A stretch of DNA of 64,000 bases, taken from NCBI GenBank assembly GCA_023376005.1, contig CM042143.1, positions 78,927,278-78,991,277 of the forward strand, in the 5' to 3' direction. Under the pieces are notes generated by a model that was not told the origin of the DNA, ran no database searches, and saw only the letters and a program-made list of their open reading frames with translations. Made by a program: the position numbers and the translations under genes. Origin of the DNA: Doryteuthis pealeii (taxonomy: Eukaryota; Mollusca; Cephalopoda; Myopsida; Loliginidae). Below are positions 11,650 to 23,504 of this stretch, piece after piece. Position 1 is the stretch's first letter; every line of letters begins with the position of its first letter.

Positions 11650-11830
11650 TATGGGTTGATTGGTCGTTTTGTTTTACAGCATATAAACCTTTCTCAGGTC
11701 ATTTAATGCCGAATCTATTCATTCTGATAAGTAAAGGACTGAGATTGTTTACAGTAACTGCTGTTGCTTAAGTGGTCACCCAATTAAGTATTAAACAGAC
11801 TCATCGCTGCTTAACTTTGTGTTTGCATGG
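11650..11830 (-). mobile_element. 5S-derived SINE, inverted
   Basis: The complement reads AAGTTAAGCAGCGATGAGTC, CAATTGGGTGACC-like box C sequence, then the ATTAAATGACC tail and a degraded CCAA end. Confidence 0.65.
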
Positions 11831-11833
11831 GTA

Positions 11834-12250
11834 CAGTGGAACCTCGGTTCTTGAACATAATTCGTTCCAAAATTATGTTTGAAAACCGATTTGTTCAAAA
11901 ACTGAAACAATATTTCCCATAAGAAATAATGTAATGTGGATTTATGTGTTCTTGACCATCAGACTTCACAACTTTTCTCTTTCCTTCCAGTAGTATCATT
12001 GCTGCCTTTCTTAGGATCCATAAATAAGGGTTAAAGTAACCGTAAAATAAAGAATAAGCACAAATATGCTGCTTGGTTAGAATCGACCAGCCGTTCGGCC
12101 GTCTTTGGTTTGCCTCGGCAGTCATTGACTCGACTCGTGTGTTCAAAGTCTGAAAATTTGTTCGACAACTGAGGCGTTTTTTACTCAAATTTTTTGTTCA
12201 AACTCTGAATTGTTCGACTTCAGAGTTGTTCGAAAACCAAAGTTCCACTG
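11834..12250. mobile_element. pogo-like MITE with TA target duplication
   Basis: It begins CAGTGGAACCTCGGTT, ends AACCAAAGTTCCACTG, and TA flanks both sides. Sub-terminal parts also pair (GTTCGAAAACC type). TIR and target fit the pogo/Tigger branch of Tc1/mariner. No coding capacity. Confidence 0.75.
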
Positions 12251-12460
12251 TATATCTATCCTACCATGTACCATGGCTGTGCTGTGTTTATTAGCTGTGA
12301 CTGTAAGGAATTTAATGAGGGCTGCAATATATCACATACATGCTCAACGGAGTTTAAATCTGATGAGTTGGTGGAGATTGGAGGGGGAGAAAGTGATTTC
12401 CTGAAAAGTGTTCTTGAAACAGCTTTACATCACTAGATGCAGACCATCTGCTTGCTTTTA

Positions 12461-13017
12461 CGAGGGTGAGTCAAAATGTAATGCCATTTTGTTTAGGACA
12501 GGTATAATTACCAAAAACAGGAACATGTATCATACATCAAAATAAAGCTGGTCCTCTGGGGATCACATCTCTACTTCTCCACATAGTCAACGTTTCTCTC
12601 AATAGCAATGTTCCACCTTCGAATAAGAGCATGTATGCCTGTCCCATAAAATTCTGTGGACTGTTCTTTGAGCCACTTCTTCACTACAGATTTTACTTCC
12701 TTGTCACTGAAATAATGTTTGCCGCTCAAACCCTCTTTCATGGGGCCAAAGAGAGGCAAACAATTATTCCAGTGACGAGGAAGTGAAATCTGTAGTGAAA
12801 AAGTGGCTCAAAGAACAGTCACAGAATTTTACAGGGCAGGGATACATGCTCTCATTCGAAGGTGGAACTTTGCTATTGAGAGAAACGGTGACTATGTGGA
12901 GAAGTAAGGATGTGATCTACAGAGGACCAGCTTCATTTTGATGTATGATACATGTTCCTGTTTTAGTAATTATACCTGTCCTAAACAAAATGGCATTACT
13001 TTTTGATTTCACCTTCG
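12461..13017. mobile_element. Palindromic mariner derivative, copy 1 (TA target)
   Basis: The ends CGAGGGTGAGTCAAAA and its complement have mariner style and are flanked by TA. Both halves carry the same piece of a mariner transposase C-terminus facing outwards: minus strand KSVVKKWLKEQSTEFYGTGI (12571-12759) and the same sequence on the plus strand (about 12775-12905, with a one-base slip). It is therefore two 3' ends joined head to head, about 557 bp. Confidence 0.85.
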
Positions 13018-13328
13018 TATATATTGGAGGGAAAAATTATTACCATTCAGATATGTAAATAGCCTACAAGTTCTGTGCATATCACACCTGTTGAGACAGA
13101 CTCCAGTTTTACTCTAGTCCTTATAAAACTCCAACAGAACACACACTATTTCTTTCTTTACATATTAAGTCAAAATTAGGTCATTAGGTTGAGCAGAATG
13201 AAACCATCCAGTATACTGCTGTTTCATTTTCCAAGCATTTCAGTTTAGTCTAACAAATCTCCTACTAGACTTACACAAAAAGTAAACCTACACACAAAGG
13301 AGCTTGTTTTATAAAAGACTAAAAGCGG

Positions 13329-13432
13329 CTACCCAGCGCCGCCTGGGTAGAGGGGGAGGGGGTAAAAAAGGTAGTCTCGTAGATCCATTATTGTTGAATC
13401 GTGAGTTCGATCCTCACATGGTGCCCCATTAA
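13329..13432 (+). other. GC hairpin followed by a tRNA-like end
   Basis: CTACCCAG and CTGGGTAG (8-bp arms, CGCCGC loop) are followed by TGGGTAGAGGGGG, then by GTGAGTTCGATCCTCAC, a perfect T-arm with box B, and GGTGCCCCA. The upstream half does not form a full cloverleaf, so a tRNA-derived retroposon head is likelier than a tRNA gene. Confidence 0.45.
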
Positions 13433-13817
13433 AATCCCTATGTAAAAAAGACGTTGCATTCATCCAGACAATTTGAAAAGAAAAATTAATGTCTCTTATT
13501 CAAAATATTAAATGCAAAACATTCCATGCCGTTATCATTTAAATTTTATTTTTCTAATTATCTTCACAAATATAAATCAAATCATCATTATTTTTGTTCA
13601 AAAACCAAGCCCTGGGGATATTTAATGTGCATGTATATTTACTTTGTCGTTAATTGTTTTATTTTCGAAGTTTCGTCCGGACATACACAAACACACAACT
13701 GCCCTTTATATAAGGATAGATATAGATAGATTTCTAGAAAAATAAATAAAATTACTTCAGCACTATGCTAGAAACAATACCTGCACAGTAAGCTGGCTTA
13801 AGAAATACATTTCTTTT

Positions 13818-14415
13818 TAATGGTTTAGTTTATTTGTTTAACGGCATATCAACTCCTTATGGATTATTTAATGCCAAACTTTTGTTTATTTGTAAATGTT
13901 TGATTATAATCATGACTACATTTTCAATTTTCCACTGCATTTTTTTGGGGGGGCAATTATATTGTCTAAAATCATTTGAGTCCACAGTTATGTGATATCA
14001 AGTATTCTTACCTAATAAAGATAATTTGCACACAGTTGTATTGTTTCAAACGTTCCTATCTAATACCAATAATTTTTACATGATTATATAAGTCACCGGG
14101 GTGGCCTAAAGTCTGTATCAGTCAGACAGTGAGTGAGTCTATCCCTTTTTGCTAGCACTAGACCAAGGAGATTGTTTTGGCTTCTGAGGTGAAGCACTAC
14201 ACCTACCATCAGCTCCTTACTTTACCGCACAGATCCCTGTGCTACTCATACGCTAAATTGGCAAGAGCCAAACCTGGAATATTGTGGTTCCTAGGCGGAT
14301 GCTCTACCGACTGAGCTAAACTGATAGTTTCTCGTAATATTTTCTTTTTTTTTTTTTTTTTTTACAGTTACAAGATATCAAGTATTCCTATCAAATACAA
14401 ATAATTTGCACACAT
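13818..14415 (-). mobile_element. Family C tail and tandem units, inverted
   Basis: GGCATATCAACTCC and GGATTATTTAATGCC near 13850, then GATTATAATCATGACTAC, then tandem-tail units. SINE-A is inserted at 14091. Confidence 0.65.
14091..14327 (-). mobile_element. SINE-A, inverted
   Basis: Runs from CACCGGGGTGGCC to CTACCGACTGAGCTAAACTG. It is inserted in the ~48-bp tandem tail of family C. Confidence 0.8.
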
Positions 14416-14418
14416 TTA

Positions 14419-14934
14419 TGAGGGTGAGTCAAAAAGTAATGCAATTTTGTTTAGGACAGGTATAATTACCAACACAGGAACATGTATCATACATCAAAAT
14501 GAAGCTGGTCCTCTGTGGATCACATCCTTACCGTTTCTCAATAGCTATGTTCCACCTTCGAATGAGAGCATGTATCCCTGCCCTGTAAAATTCTGTTGAC
14601 TGTACTTTGAGCCACTGCTTCGCTACAGATTTCACTTCCTCTCTTCAGTCCCATGAAAGAGGGTTTGAGAGGCAAAAATTATTCCAGTAACGAGGAAGTG
14701 AAATCTGTAGTGAAGAAGTGGCTCAAAGAACAGTCAACAGAATTTTACAGGACAGGGATACATGCTTTCATTCGAAGGTGGAACATTGCTATTGAGTGAA
14801 ACGGTGACTATGTGGGGTAGTAGAGATGTGATCCACAGAGGACCAGTTTTATTTTGATGTATGATACATATTTTTGTGTTGGTAATTATACCTGTCCTAA
14901 ACAAAAATGGCATTATTTTTTTTACTCATCCTTG
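14419..14934. mobile_element. Palindromic mariner derivative, copy 2
   Basis: Same structure as the 12.46 kb copy: GAGGGTGAGTCAAAAAGTAA at the left, its complement at the right, and the same transposase C-terminal fragment on both arms. Slightly shorter at the centre. It is inserted in a family C tail region. Confidence 0.8.
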
Positions 14935-14939
14935 TATAT

Positions 14940-15185
14940 AGTTTCAAGTATTTCTATCCAATAAAATTTTCAAACAGATCTATTTGACCCATAGATGGTA
15001 CCCTAACAGTTACTACCACTTCGAGTCAAAGTGGACCTGGGCGTAATGGCAATGATGGGGTACTTCACCACCAGATTCAGTTTAATGCCATACTCACGAC
15101 AGCCCCTTTTTTTTGGGGGGAGGAAGGAGGTCTTACCCCCACTGCTGAGGATACAGTCGGAGCATTCTAACCCCCACTGACAGAG
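14940..15185 (-). mobile_element. Family C fragment, inverted
   Basis: GACCCATAGATGGTACCC through TCAAAGTGGACCTGGG to CCCCCACTGACAG. Confidence 0.65.
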
Positions 15186-15189
15186 CTTA

Positions 15190-16995
15190 AATTTGTGTTT
15201 TACATTTAAAAACTTTTTTAAAAACTGTTAGTGCAATGTTATACAACTACCAAAACTTCTGTTAATAGGGAATTTGCACCAGGAATTTTTTTTCTTCTTC
15301 CAGAAACCTAATTTGAACTTGCTGAGGGTCAGGGCCAGTGCACACAACCCTTGAATTCCCCTATTAGAGGGGGTCAATCCTGTTTGGAGGCCCCAGAAGG
15401 GAAGGTTTTATATATTTCATATGAATACTACTTTATAAAAATTGACATGTAGTAGAGTGGGGGCTCCATATCATAGATTGGGGTGGGCTATGAAACCCTA
15501 GAAAGTAATTAATTTAGAAAATGTAATTGTTTTGTTAATATTAATAAGGTCGTTGTAAAACAATCTGTACTGTGTGTAGTCACTAAACTGGGGCACCCAG
15601 TAAGAAGCGAACTCACTATCAATGGACTGTAAAATTAGCACACTAACAATTATTAAACCAAACCACGCATTTTTTATCGCTTGTTTTTGTTTTGTTGTTA
15701 AACGCTATATATAAAACCTGAAACCTATTTTTGACTATTAGAACGTTTTCGCTTACTGATGTTTTTTAAAGATCTTTTTTCCAGGTAATAAGAAATAATA
15801 ATGTGCAGCAAATTCGGTATATTGTCCATATATTACCGTTCATTAGTTATCATATATTTAATTTTATAACTAAAGTCTCACATAAAAGTAATTAGACGAA
15901 AAAAATAAGTTAAAAGATAATTAAATAATTGTTTTAAAAGTCGTTGAAAAAATTAAACTGCTATGATGCTCTCGTGTGGCACTCTAGAAATAAACAATGA
16001 AGAGAAGGCGGGGTGGGGGAGGAGAGGTGATTCCTGCAGGTACCACCATTCTTCAAGAGAATGAATCTTGGATGTGTTTACTTTTAAGCAAGATATAAAT
16101 AAACATTCAAATATTTTTTTTAATTGCTAACTAAGCTTCAGTAAACAAGTTGTGTTTCGTCGGCCTCCGTTTGTTTTCCACTTTACCGTTAAATCTGTTC
16201 ATATGTAACATTAACTCATGTGACGCGTTAACATGACAACATTGAATGATGCTTGGTAATTTACTGCTACGATGCACCATACTTGCTATAAACGAAATTC
16301 TTATTTTTACCGTTTTATCCTTATCTAAAATAGGTCGGATAGCTGATGATTTTGAATGTTTAAACGAGGAATAACAGTTGTTTAATTCAATAGGAATGAT
16401 AGCAGTATAATGTAAATTTAAGTCATAATTTAAAATTTATTAAAATTCCCATAATCGAATTTTGTTACAGCATTTTTTCTTTATTTAAGGAAAACATTCC
16501 ATTTTAATTCCTGGTAAATCAAATTTATTGAAATTATGTTAGTTGTTAAAGGATTGAAACTAAGATTCGTTTAATAAAAATTGCAGTTTTTACATAATTA
16601 ATAAATAAGTTTAAGAAATTGCTTTCTCGAATACTCAATGCAACAAAGAAAACTTCAAAATTGAAATCAAGATACAATAATATTAACATTGCATTCCAAA
16701 ATATTTTTCCTATTTGGAATTTTTGTTACGAAAAAAAGAAAAATGAAAAAGAAAAAAGATGAGAGAAAAAAAAACATTTCGCTTATTATCCACATCCCAC
16801 TTTTAATGATCACTTAAAAAGAATCAATATGATAGTTGGCACACGTACAAAGATCAAAGGAATTCCCTCATTTCTCAATTTAGACACAAAAATCCATAGC
16901 CACTAGCACTACTGATGAACAAACAATAATGACCGTTAATATATATATATATATTAGAGAAAAATATATTTCCGATATCATTACAATAGATCAGA

Positions 16996-17048
<53 letters not shown>

Positions 17049-17591
17049 GGGTGTATATGATAGATAGTTATTTCCAGGTGATTTAAGACTAAATATGAAT
17101 AATAAAACAATGTTTTGTTTTCTATGGTGTTCCATATTAAAATATGGTCGAACATCAATGAATGTTGTCAAAAATTCTTTTTAGAGCACATGACATATAT
17201 ACAAAACAAAGAAAATAGATAAAAAGGAGTTTGTGTAGAAACAAACCAGTTGCTGTATTAAATAGCACATAAAAATGGATTTTCTTACAAGTACGCAATA
17301 AAAGTAATTTAATCTACATAAAAGGAAAGCAAGTTAATAATGATCATCAGGTGTTACGGTGATACTGTTAGTTTTTTTTTAGAGCTGTTAGTAGCCGCTT
17401 TCTGTTTGATTTTTCTAGTTCAATAGTTCGAATCATTTAAGAAGAAATATAAAGATGAAATGGTGGATACTACTAACTAACAGTACTTTTAACTTTAGTT
17501 ATTTAAACGCATGTATCAAACACAATATGTTATTTTTATTACTCACAGAACATACCTAAGAATAAAAACAGAATAGAGACAACTAAAAATG

Positions 17592-17642
<51 letters not shown>

Positions 17643-18435
17643 TAACAAAAAGACTGTGCTAAAATCGTTACTGGCCTCTTTGAAATAAAAAACGTTATGT
17701 TCTAATTTTCACTATAAGTAAATTAATTCCAGATTATGAGCAAGACACTTTTACTTACAGTGACCTACTGTTATACACAAAATTGCGTAACAATGTGTAA
17801 AGAAATAAATAAAAAATACTAGGAGTTAAAGGTTTGGTTAAATAAACCTTTTGTTTTGTCTTTTCTTTTTTTCTTTAAGAAAAATGTTTTGATATTAGGC
17901 CAGCCCACAAGTGTAGCAAAAAATTACGCATTGAATCAATTTAAGGTTAATTTCACATATTGTAAAAAGGTTGAATATTTAAATTTTGGATTTTTTAAAC
18001 TGTAACTGGAGAAATGGGATTAGAGTTCTTTCTTCTTTCTCTCTATCTGGCATTTAATTCTATTGAAAATGAATTTTCATTTACTAACAGTACCTGTTAA
18101 CAGTAAAATACAACTGAACAGATACTCGATTCGAAGCACAAAAATCAACCCTCCCCCACAAAGAATATCAAAGCAAAACACAAAAGATTGATTTTTAACC
18201 GGTTTCTCTATAAAAATGTTTTCGTCAAAAAACAAAAAAAATCTTAGTAGCCCTCTCTGTAAATTTGTTTGTTCTTTTTTTCTGTAAGGTGGGGGTTCTA
18301 ACAATCGACATTAAAAAAAACATAGATCATTCATTTATCCTCTGGTTTTCTCTCTCTTACCTGATATTTTATTTAGTGGTAGTGTTTATATATTTCCACT
18401 CCGGCCCAGAGCTGCTGGGGGAAAAGCAAGGTCGA
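15190..18435. other. Long AT-rich stretch with two (TA)n tracts
   Basis: (TA)n at 16999-17046 and 17593-17639. I see no gene or dispersed repeat. The only different patch is 15320-15500 (GGGGGTCAATCC; TGGGGGCTCC), unassigned. Confidence 0.5.
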
Positions 18436-18439
18436 CTAG

Positions 18440-18530
18440 CCCAAGTTTTAAAATAGGCACGCAATATACGTCGACCAATCAGCGACGAGATTTCGTTCAC
18501 GTGAGAATCTCGTCCCCGCTTGAAATGAAC
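18440..18530. promoter_or_regulatory. Promoter-like patch with CCAAT and CACGTG
   Basis: GACCAATCAGCGACGAG holds a CCAAT box. GACGAGATT (18484-18492) and AATCTCGTC (18506-18514) are inverted around TTCACGTGAG, an E-box. It is a GC-richer island in AT-rich DNA. No transcript can be assigned. Confidence 0.35.
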
Positions 18531-19326
18531 ACATCTTTTTTCTTTCTTTTTTTATTTTTATTTTCCTCTCTCACCTCTTTCAAAATTATAAGAAATTAAC
18601 CCAACGGGTATCTGCGTCCAAAAATTTCTGTCGCCTCTTTATCTAAACCTAACATCGACCGACCTGTCTAAACCACGAATATATCTCAATAATATCCCAA
18701 CGATCACTCGAAGTTTCTTCGTTCATTCATTTATTTACAGTTACACTTACTGGACACTAGTAGTCGGAGGAACGGTTGTCTATGCTAAGGGCCTCCTTTT
18801 TTCTTCTCGTACATCACAAAGATTTGGCGAAAATTTACAAGATAATCCTTTTAAAATAGAGTAAAAACAAAACTTAATTAATAAGTATAACTTATTTATT
18901 CAAAAATGGGCACTTCTGTAATTATTTTTTGTATAAATGGCCCACCGTACTTTTATTAATTCTAACGTCACGCAAAACGATTTTGGTAACAATAGCGCAG
19001 CATGTTGCTTTTTCTTATTTTAAATTGATGATGAATGCGATTTTGGGATTTTCTTGAAAGACAAGAGGTGGAGGTTTCTTTTTTTGGAGAGCATATGAGT
19101 AATGAGAGAGAAGAAATGTATTGTTTAATTTAAATTTAATTATAGTTCAGGATTTATCTGGAATAATTTTAACAAGTAATGTGTATATGATGTAATCATT
19201 CCCCGACCCCAATGTACAAATATTTATAATTCATGTGATGAGGTTATGAATTGTCACTTTTACGAATGACGTTCTTTAAATATTCCTATAACTTTTATTT
19301 CATCTTCATGTTACTGATATACAGTA

Positions 19327-19542
19327 GGTATCACAAAAATACGTCACGTGGTCAGTTTAGGCAATATTGAAGGAAGAAATGTAAATATTATTGAACTTTT
19401 TTTTTAAATCTCGCAAAAAAAATAACGAACATAAAGAGTTGTTACAAAGAAAAACAGTTAAATCAAATTATCCGATTGGGGAAAAATTACTCGCCGTTAT
19501 CTTGAAAAATAAGTAAAATAGTCAGTTTTGTTTGTTTGTTTT

Positions 19543-19579
<37 letters not shown>

Positions 19580-20177
19580 CCGGATCAGTTTCTTTATTGA
19601 TATTTTTTAAGCAGAATTCTGTATTCACGGTTCTTTTAGTAAAAAAAAAAACAACTCCCATATAGAAAGTTATAAAAATCTTCTGATATAATTATTCAGA
19701 CTCTTATCTTTATAGAAAAAAAGTAAAAATCGTTTTTCGTGGGTTCATTTTTTCATATTTCATGAAATAAAATAGCGGGGGGAGACATCGTAAAAATATT
19801 TCCCCTAATATATTTTAGGAAAAACCTATTTCAAACATATGTTCATCAAAAGGTAAGTAATTAAGGAAACTTTCGTGAAAATAGGACCATTAATTGATTT
19901 TTCATAGAATTTTTTTAAGCCTCTAGTCGAAACCTGTTTTTGGCTACGTTAAATTTCAATTGATTTAACGGTGCGAAAATGTAAAAAATTGTTTGCGTTC
20001 ATAATTTTCATTATTTCCGTAAGCTGAAAAATTTTTTTTAAATCATCAGGAATTTTTTTTAATGTTTCTTCTTTTGAATGGACAAAAAATGTTCAAGATA
20101 ATATTTAACCTTTATGCAAGTTTCATTGTGTTAGATATAAGGGGGGGGTAAATTCCACAGGGCAAATTGGAGGTACC
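19327..20177 (+). mobile_element. GGTACC-ended TA-flanked element, copy 1
   Basis: Starts GGTATCACAAAAATACG and ends AATTGGAGGTACC, with TA on both sides. The interior is AT-rich and non-coding with conserved landmarks: CAGTTTAGGC, a poly-T block, TTCTTTATTGATATTTTTT and AATTTCAATTGATTTAACGG. Confidence 0.7.
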
Positions 20178-20182
20178 TAAAT

Positions 20183-20964
20183 ACAGTGTTTTAAAAAAAT
20201 TGATATAACTTGAGACGTACAGAGTATTTCAGAAAAATTGATATCATTTCATAATCTAATAACTTGACCAATTCTTATTCAAATGATCTCAAATTTTAAC
20301 ACTATCTGCTGAAACAACTCAAAATTCTATATTCAATGTGAAAACGTCCATTCTTTCACAGCGAATGACATTTCTATACATAAAAAGGATACTAATGCAC
20401 TTTAGCGCAAAAGAGATAATATCATTAGATTACGTATAAAAAGCATTACATTTCACGGAAATACCCGAAATCTTTGAGACGCTAAAAAATGGAAAAACCC
20501 TAATCTTAACCCTAACTCTCTATCTCGGGAAAGTTCGACATCTAATGCTATTTATCGTAAAATAGGATTATAATGATACTATTTTTTGCAGAATAGCGCG
20601 CAAGAGATTATATCATTAGAATCACGTTATATAAGTCCGACACAAAACCTCTACCGCCTCTCAAGGAAAGGCTAGGGGAGTAAACCCCGAATCCGCCCAG
20701 GCTATGTAGTTCAAGTTTTAAAAAATTTTTAAAAACAAAACGAACAAAAAAACTTGGCACTACTAAACAACAACAAAAAAAAACCTTGACACTGCTCCAT
20801 CGTCTCTCGTAGACGGAAGGCTGCCAACCATTTCTTGCGCGCTAAAGTGCATTAGTATGCAGAAAAGTACAAAGAAACATTAAACAAATAATTTTGCGAT
20901 CATTTGAACGAGAATTGGTAAAATAACTAGATTTTGAAAGTATATAAATTTTTCTGAAACACTA
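20183..20964. mobile_element. Fold-back element next to the mariner copy
   Basis: Sequence at 20183-20408 is the inverted relative of 20838-20964: TTTCAGAAAAATT near both ends, TACCAATTCT and CAAATGATC segments, and a perfect 20-bp pair starting ATACTAATGCACTTTAGCGC. The loop has TTAACCCTAA-like bits. The right end touches the mariner TA. Confidence 0.6.
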
Positions 20965-21529
20965 TACGAAGTATGTCAGAAAAGTTCCAGGACTGGTGTC
21001 ACAAAAAATCTATTTCAAATGCAAACTACAAACTACAAGTTATCCCTTTCAAAGTAATCCCCCTGGAGCCTAATGCACTTTCCCAGTCTTCTCTGCCACG
21101 CTTGCATGCACTCCTGGAAGGATTATTCCGGGATTCTCCGTAGCTCTGTCGTCATTGCCTTTTTTCATGTCGTGCACATCCTTAAAACGGGTTTTCTTGA
21201 TGACTCCCCTTGAGCTTGGGGAAGAGGAAAAAATCACATAGAGACAGGTCGGACGAGCGGGGAGGTTGCTCCAGCACAGTGATGTTCTTCTGGGCCAGAA
21301 ACTCTCGGATGCTCAGGGCAGTGTGAGCAGGTGCGTTGTCATGGTGAAGCACCCACGAGATGTCCTGCCATATCTCTCGCCTCTTCTCGCGCACTGAACG
21401 AAGCAAACACTGTAGTCTCTCTTTGTAGACATGCTAGTTGATCGTCTGACCCAGTGGCAAGAACCCGCAGTGGACAATGCCCCTCACATCGAAGAATACG
21501 ATCAACCTGGAACTTTTCTGACATACCTC

Positions 21530-21532
<3 letters not shown>
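20965..21532 (-). mobile_element. Internally deleted mariner element with both terminal inverted repeats
   Basis: The ends TACGAAGTATGTCAGAAAAG (20965) and its near-complement ending at 21532 give 27-bp inverted repeats with one mismatch. The minus strand encodes a mariner transposase core: WVLHHDNAPAHTA with the second catalytic Asp, then SSDLSLCDFFLFPKLKG with the third. The N-terminal half is missing and the frame breaks near 21430. It cannot make active transposase but could be mobilised in trans. A (TA)n tract grows out of the right TA target. Confidence 0.85.
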
Positions 21533-21576
<44 letters not shown>

Positions 21577-22065
21577 TGTATGTGTGTGTGTGTGTTTTAA
21601 GATCTACCACGAATTAGAACGTACATGTTGCTCAAAACAGTATATAGAGAAACCAAAACCGCCCTTTAGTTTTAGAATAAGCAATTATAGAAGCAGAATT
21701 AAATAATTAAATCATAACTGACTTCTGACAGGAGAACATTTCCACTTAAGATACTGTGATGGTTGATATGATAAAAAGCGAGCCGGAAATTAACGCTTTG
21801 AAAGCAGAAATAAAATGACAAAGTAAGCAATCTGCGCATTGGATCAGCGCAGGTAGAAAGCAAAAATAGAAATATTAAAAATGATAATTTTCGATCAATC
21901 AGAAGCTTTCGCGCCTAAAAAGAAGTTTTTCAAAAAGACCGATTTCGAGCCTGGGAAAATCCTATAAAAACGAAGGTTTTCGAAGAACAGTTCAAAAGAC
22001 CAACTCATGCCTGGATAATCCACGTCGTTGAATTCAGAAATATTAGCCTACCACTGAAGGTACTA

Positions 22066-22130
<65 letters not shown>

Positions 22131-22700
22131 AGTTACTTCACTGCTGATATATAGAACATTACACTTTCTTTCTCTATTGGACAGAACTCAACACTTTCTT
22201 CCTCAACAGTACATGAACTTATAAAAGGACATATTCTGATAAACTTTCAACACTATATGTTGACTTATCTTATTACTGTATCTTTAATGTTTCAAATACA
22301 AGGCTTATTGATTCCTTCTGTGAATTATTTGTTTTTCTTTTTATTATTTCTTTAACCTTATAGTGTGTTTGTTGTAAATTACTAATATTTATATATATCA
22401 AATATATGTATAACACTTCACTCAAGACAACCACTATAAATTGACGACCACTATCAACTAGTTACCCGACGAACCACTATAAGACCACAACTTTAACAGA
22501 AACGCTAAATTCACTAATATAGAGAAGTTTTTTTTAATTATCAAACATTAATTCTAGAAACCCATCAAGACTGATGGATATTACGTTGAGAAACACTTAC
22601 TTCAAAATGACTTACCAACAAATTAAACCACAAAAAAACTTTTATATTAAATATAATTAAATGCTAAATAATGTATTATTTAAAAATTCATTCATTTTTA
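21533..22700. other. Microsatellites and a TATA-like segment
   Basis: (TA)n to 21574, then (TG)n; a (CT)n tract at 22070-22128. Between them 21880-22010 has GATCAATCAGAAGC and CCTATAAAAACG in promoter-like spacing. It may be an LTR; no pair was found. Confidence 0.4.
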
Positions 22701-22711
22701 TCAACTGATTT

Positions 22712-22950
22712 TCCCCGTCCTGTCGGTGGGGCTGTAGGATACTCTGACTACACCTCTGCAGAGGGATACCCCGCACACACACCAAAGGTGGTACCTGTTG
22801 GCCATGGGTGGCAACCCATGATACTTAAGGACGGAATCCTGGTGGTTGAGCAGTCGATAAGATTCAACATTCCACTTCGGTCCTTACTTGGGCAAGACGG
22901 GCAGTTGGAGAGGCCTCCGCCGATCCCCCAAATAACCCAAAGTTTGACAT
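22712..22950 (+). mobile_element. Family C head fragment
   Basis: CCTGTCGGTGGGGCTGTAGG, CCTCTGCAGAGGG, then GACGGAATCCTGGTGG and GGGCAAGACGGGCAGTTGG. It ends after CCGATCCCCCAA. Confidence 0.65.
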
Positions 22951-23264
22951 AATACCTTTGACTATAAAATCTATCCAACTAACAAATGAACCTGATTTTC
23001 ATACTTGCGATCTTCAAGAGAAAAATTATTTCCATATCTGAAAATATTTTAAAAGTAAAAACCAATCGAATGGCTAAGTCGATAAGATAAGGTCAATCCC
23101 CATTCACACGTGAACGCCAATCACCTGTCGTCCATAAGTCTATGAGTTTTGAAATGTAAAATCAGGAAATAAACATTCTGTTGGTTGGTTGGTTGGTTGG
23201 TTGGTTGGTTGAATTTTACATCATATCAACCTTTGTTGGATTTTTTTAATTTTTTATAAGTTAA

Positions 23265-23498
23265 CTCTTAACATCCTGTTGAGAATTTTCTAAGTCCAGA
23301 GTCCTATTCCTATAAGGATTTATTTAAAAATAGCTAAAAATGTCCTTTTCATTTAAAGTTACCTGTTATTTCCCTTAAATCAAAAACTTCTAAATATGTT
23401 TAATATTACATTGAAACAAAGGCTGGCATTTGGGGTAGATTAGAAAAATGAATGTGACTTCTGGCCGGGTGGAATGAGGTGGTATAGGATGTTAAGAG
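23265..23498. mobile_element. TTAA-flanked MITE, copy 1
   Basis: The inverted ends CTCTTAACATCCTG and AGGATGTTAAGAG have TTAA directly before the left end, and TTTTAA after the right. About 234 bp without coding sequence. TTAA targets occur in piggyBac and Kolobok. Confidence 0.7.
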
Positions 23499-23504
23499 TT
23501 TTAA

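Noticed and set aside
20500..20525. Interstitial telomere repeat (TTAACCCTAA-like)
   Set aside because: Only two imperfect units are present; they lie inside a fold-back element and could be chance.
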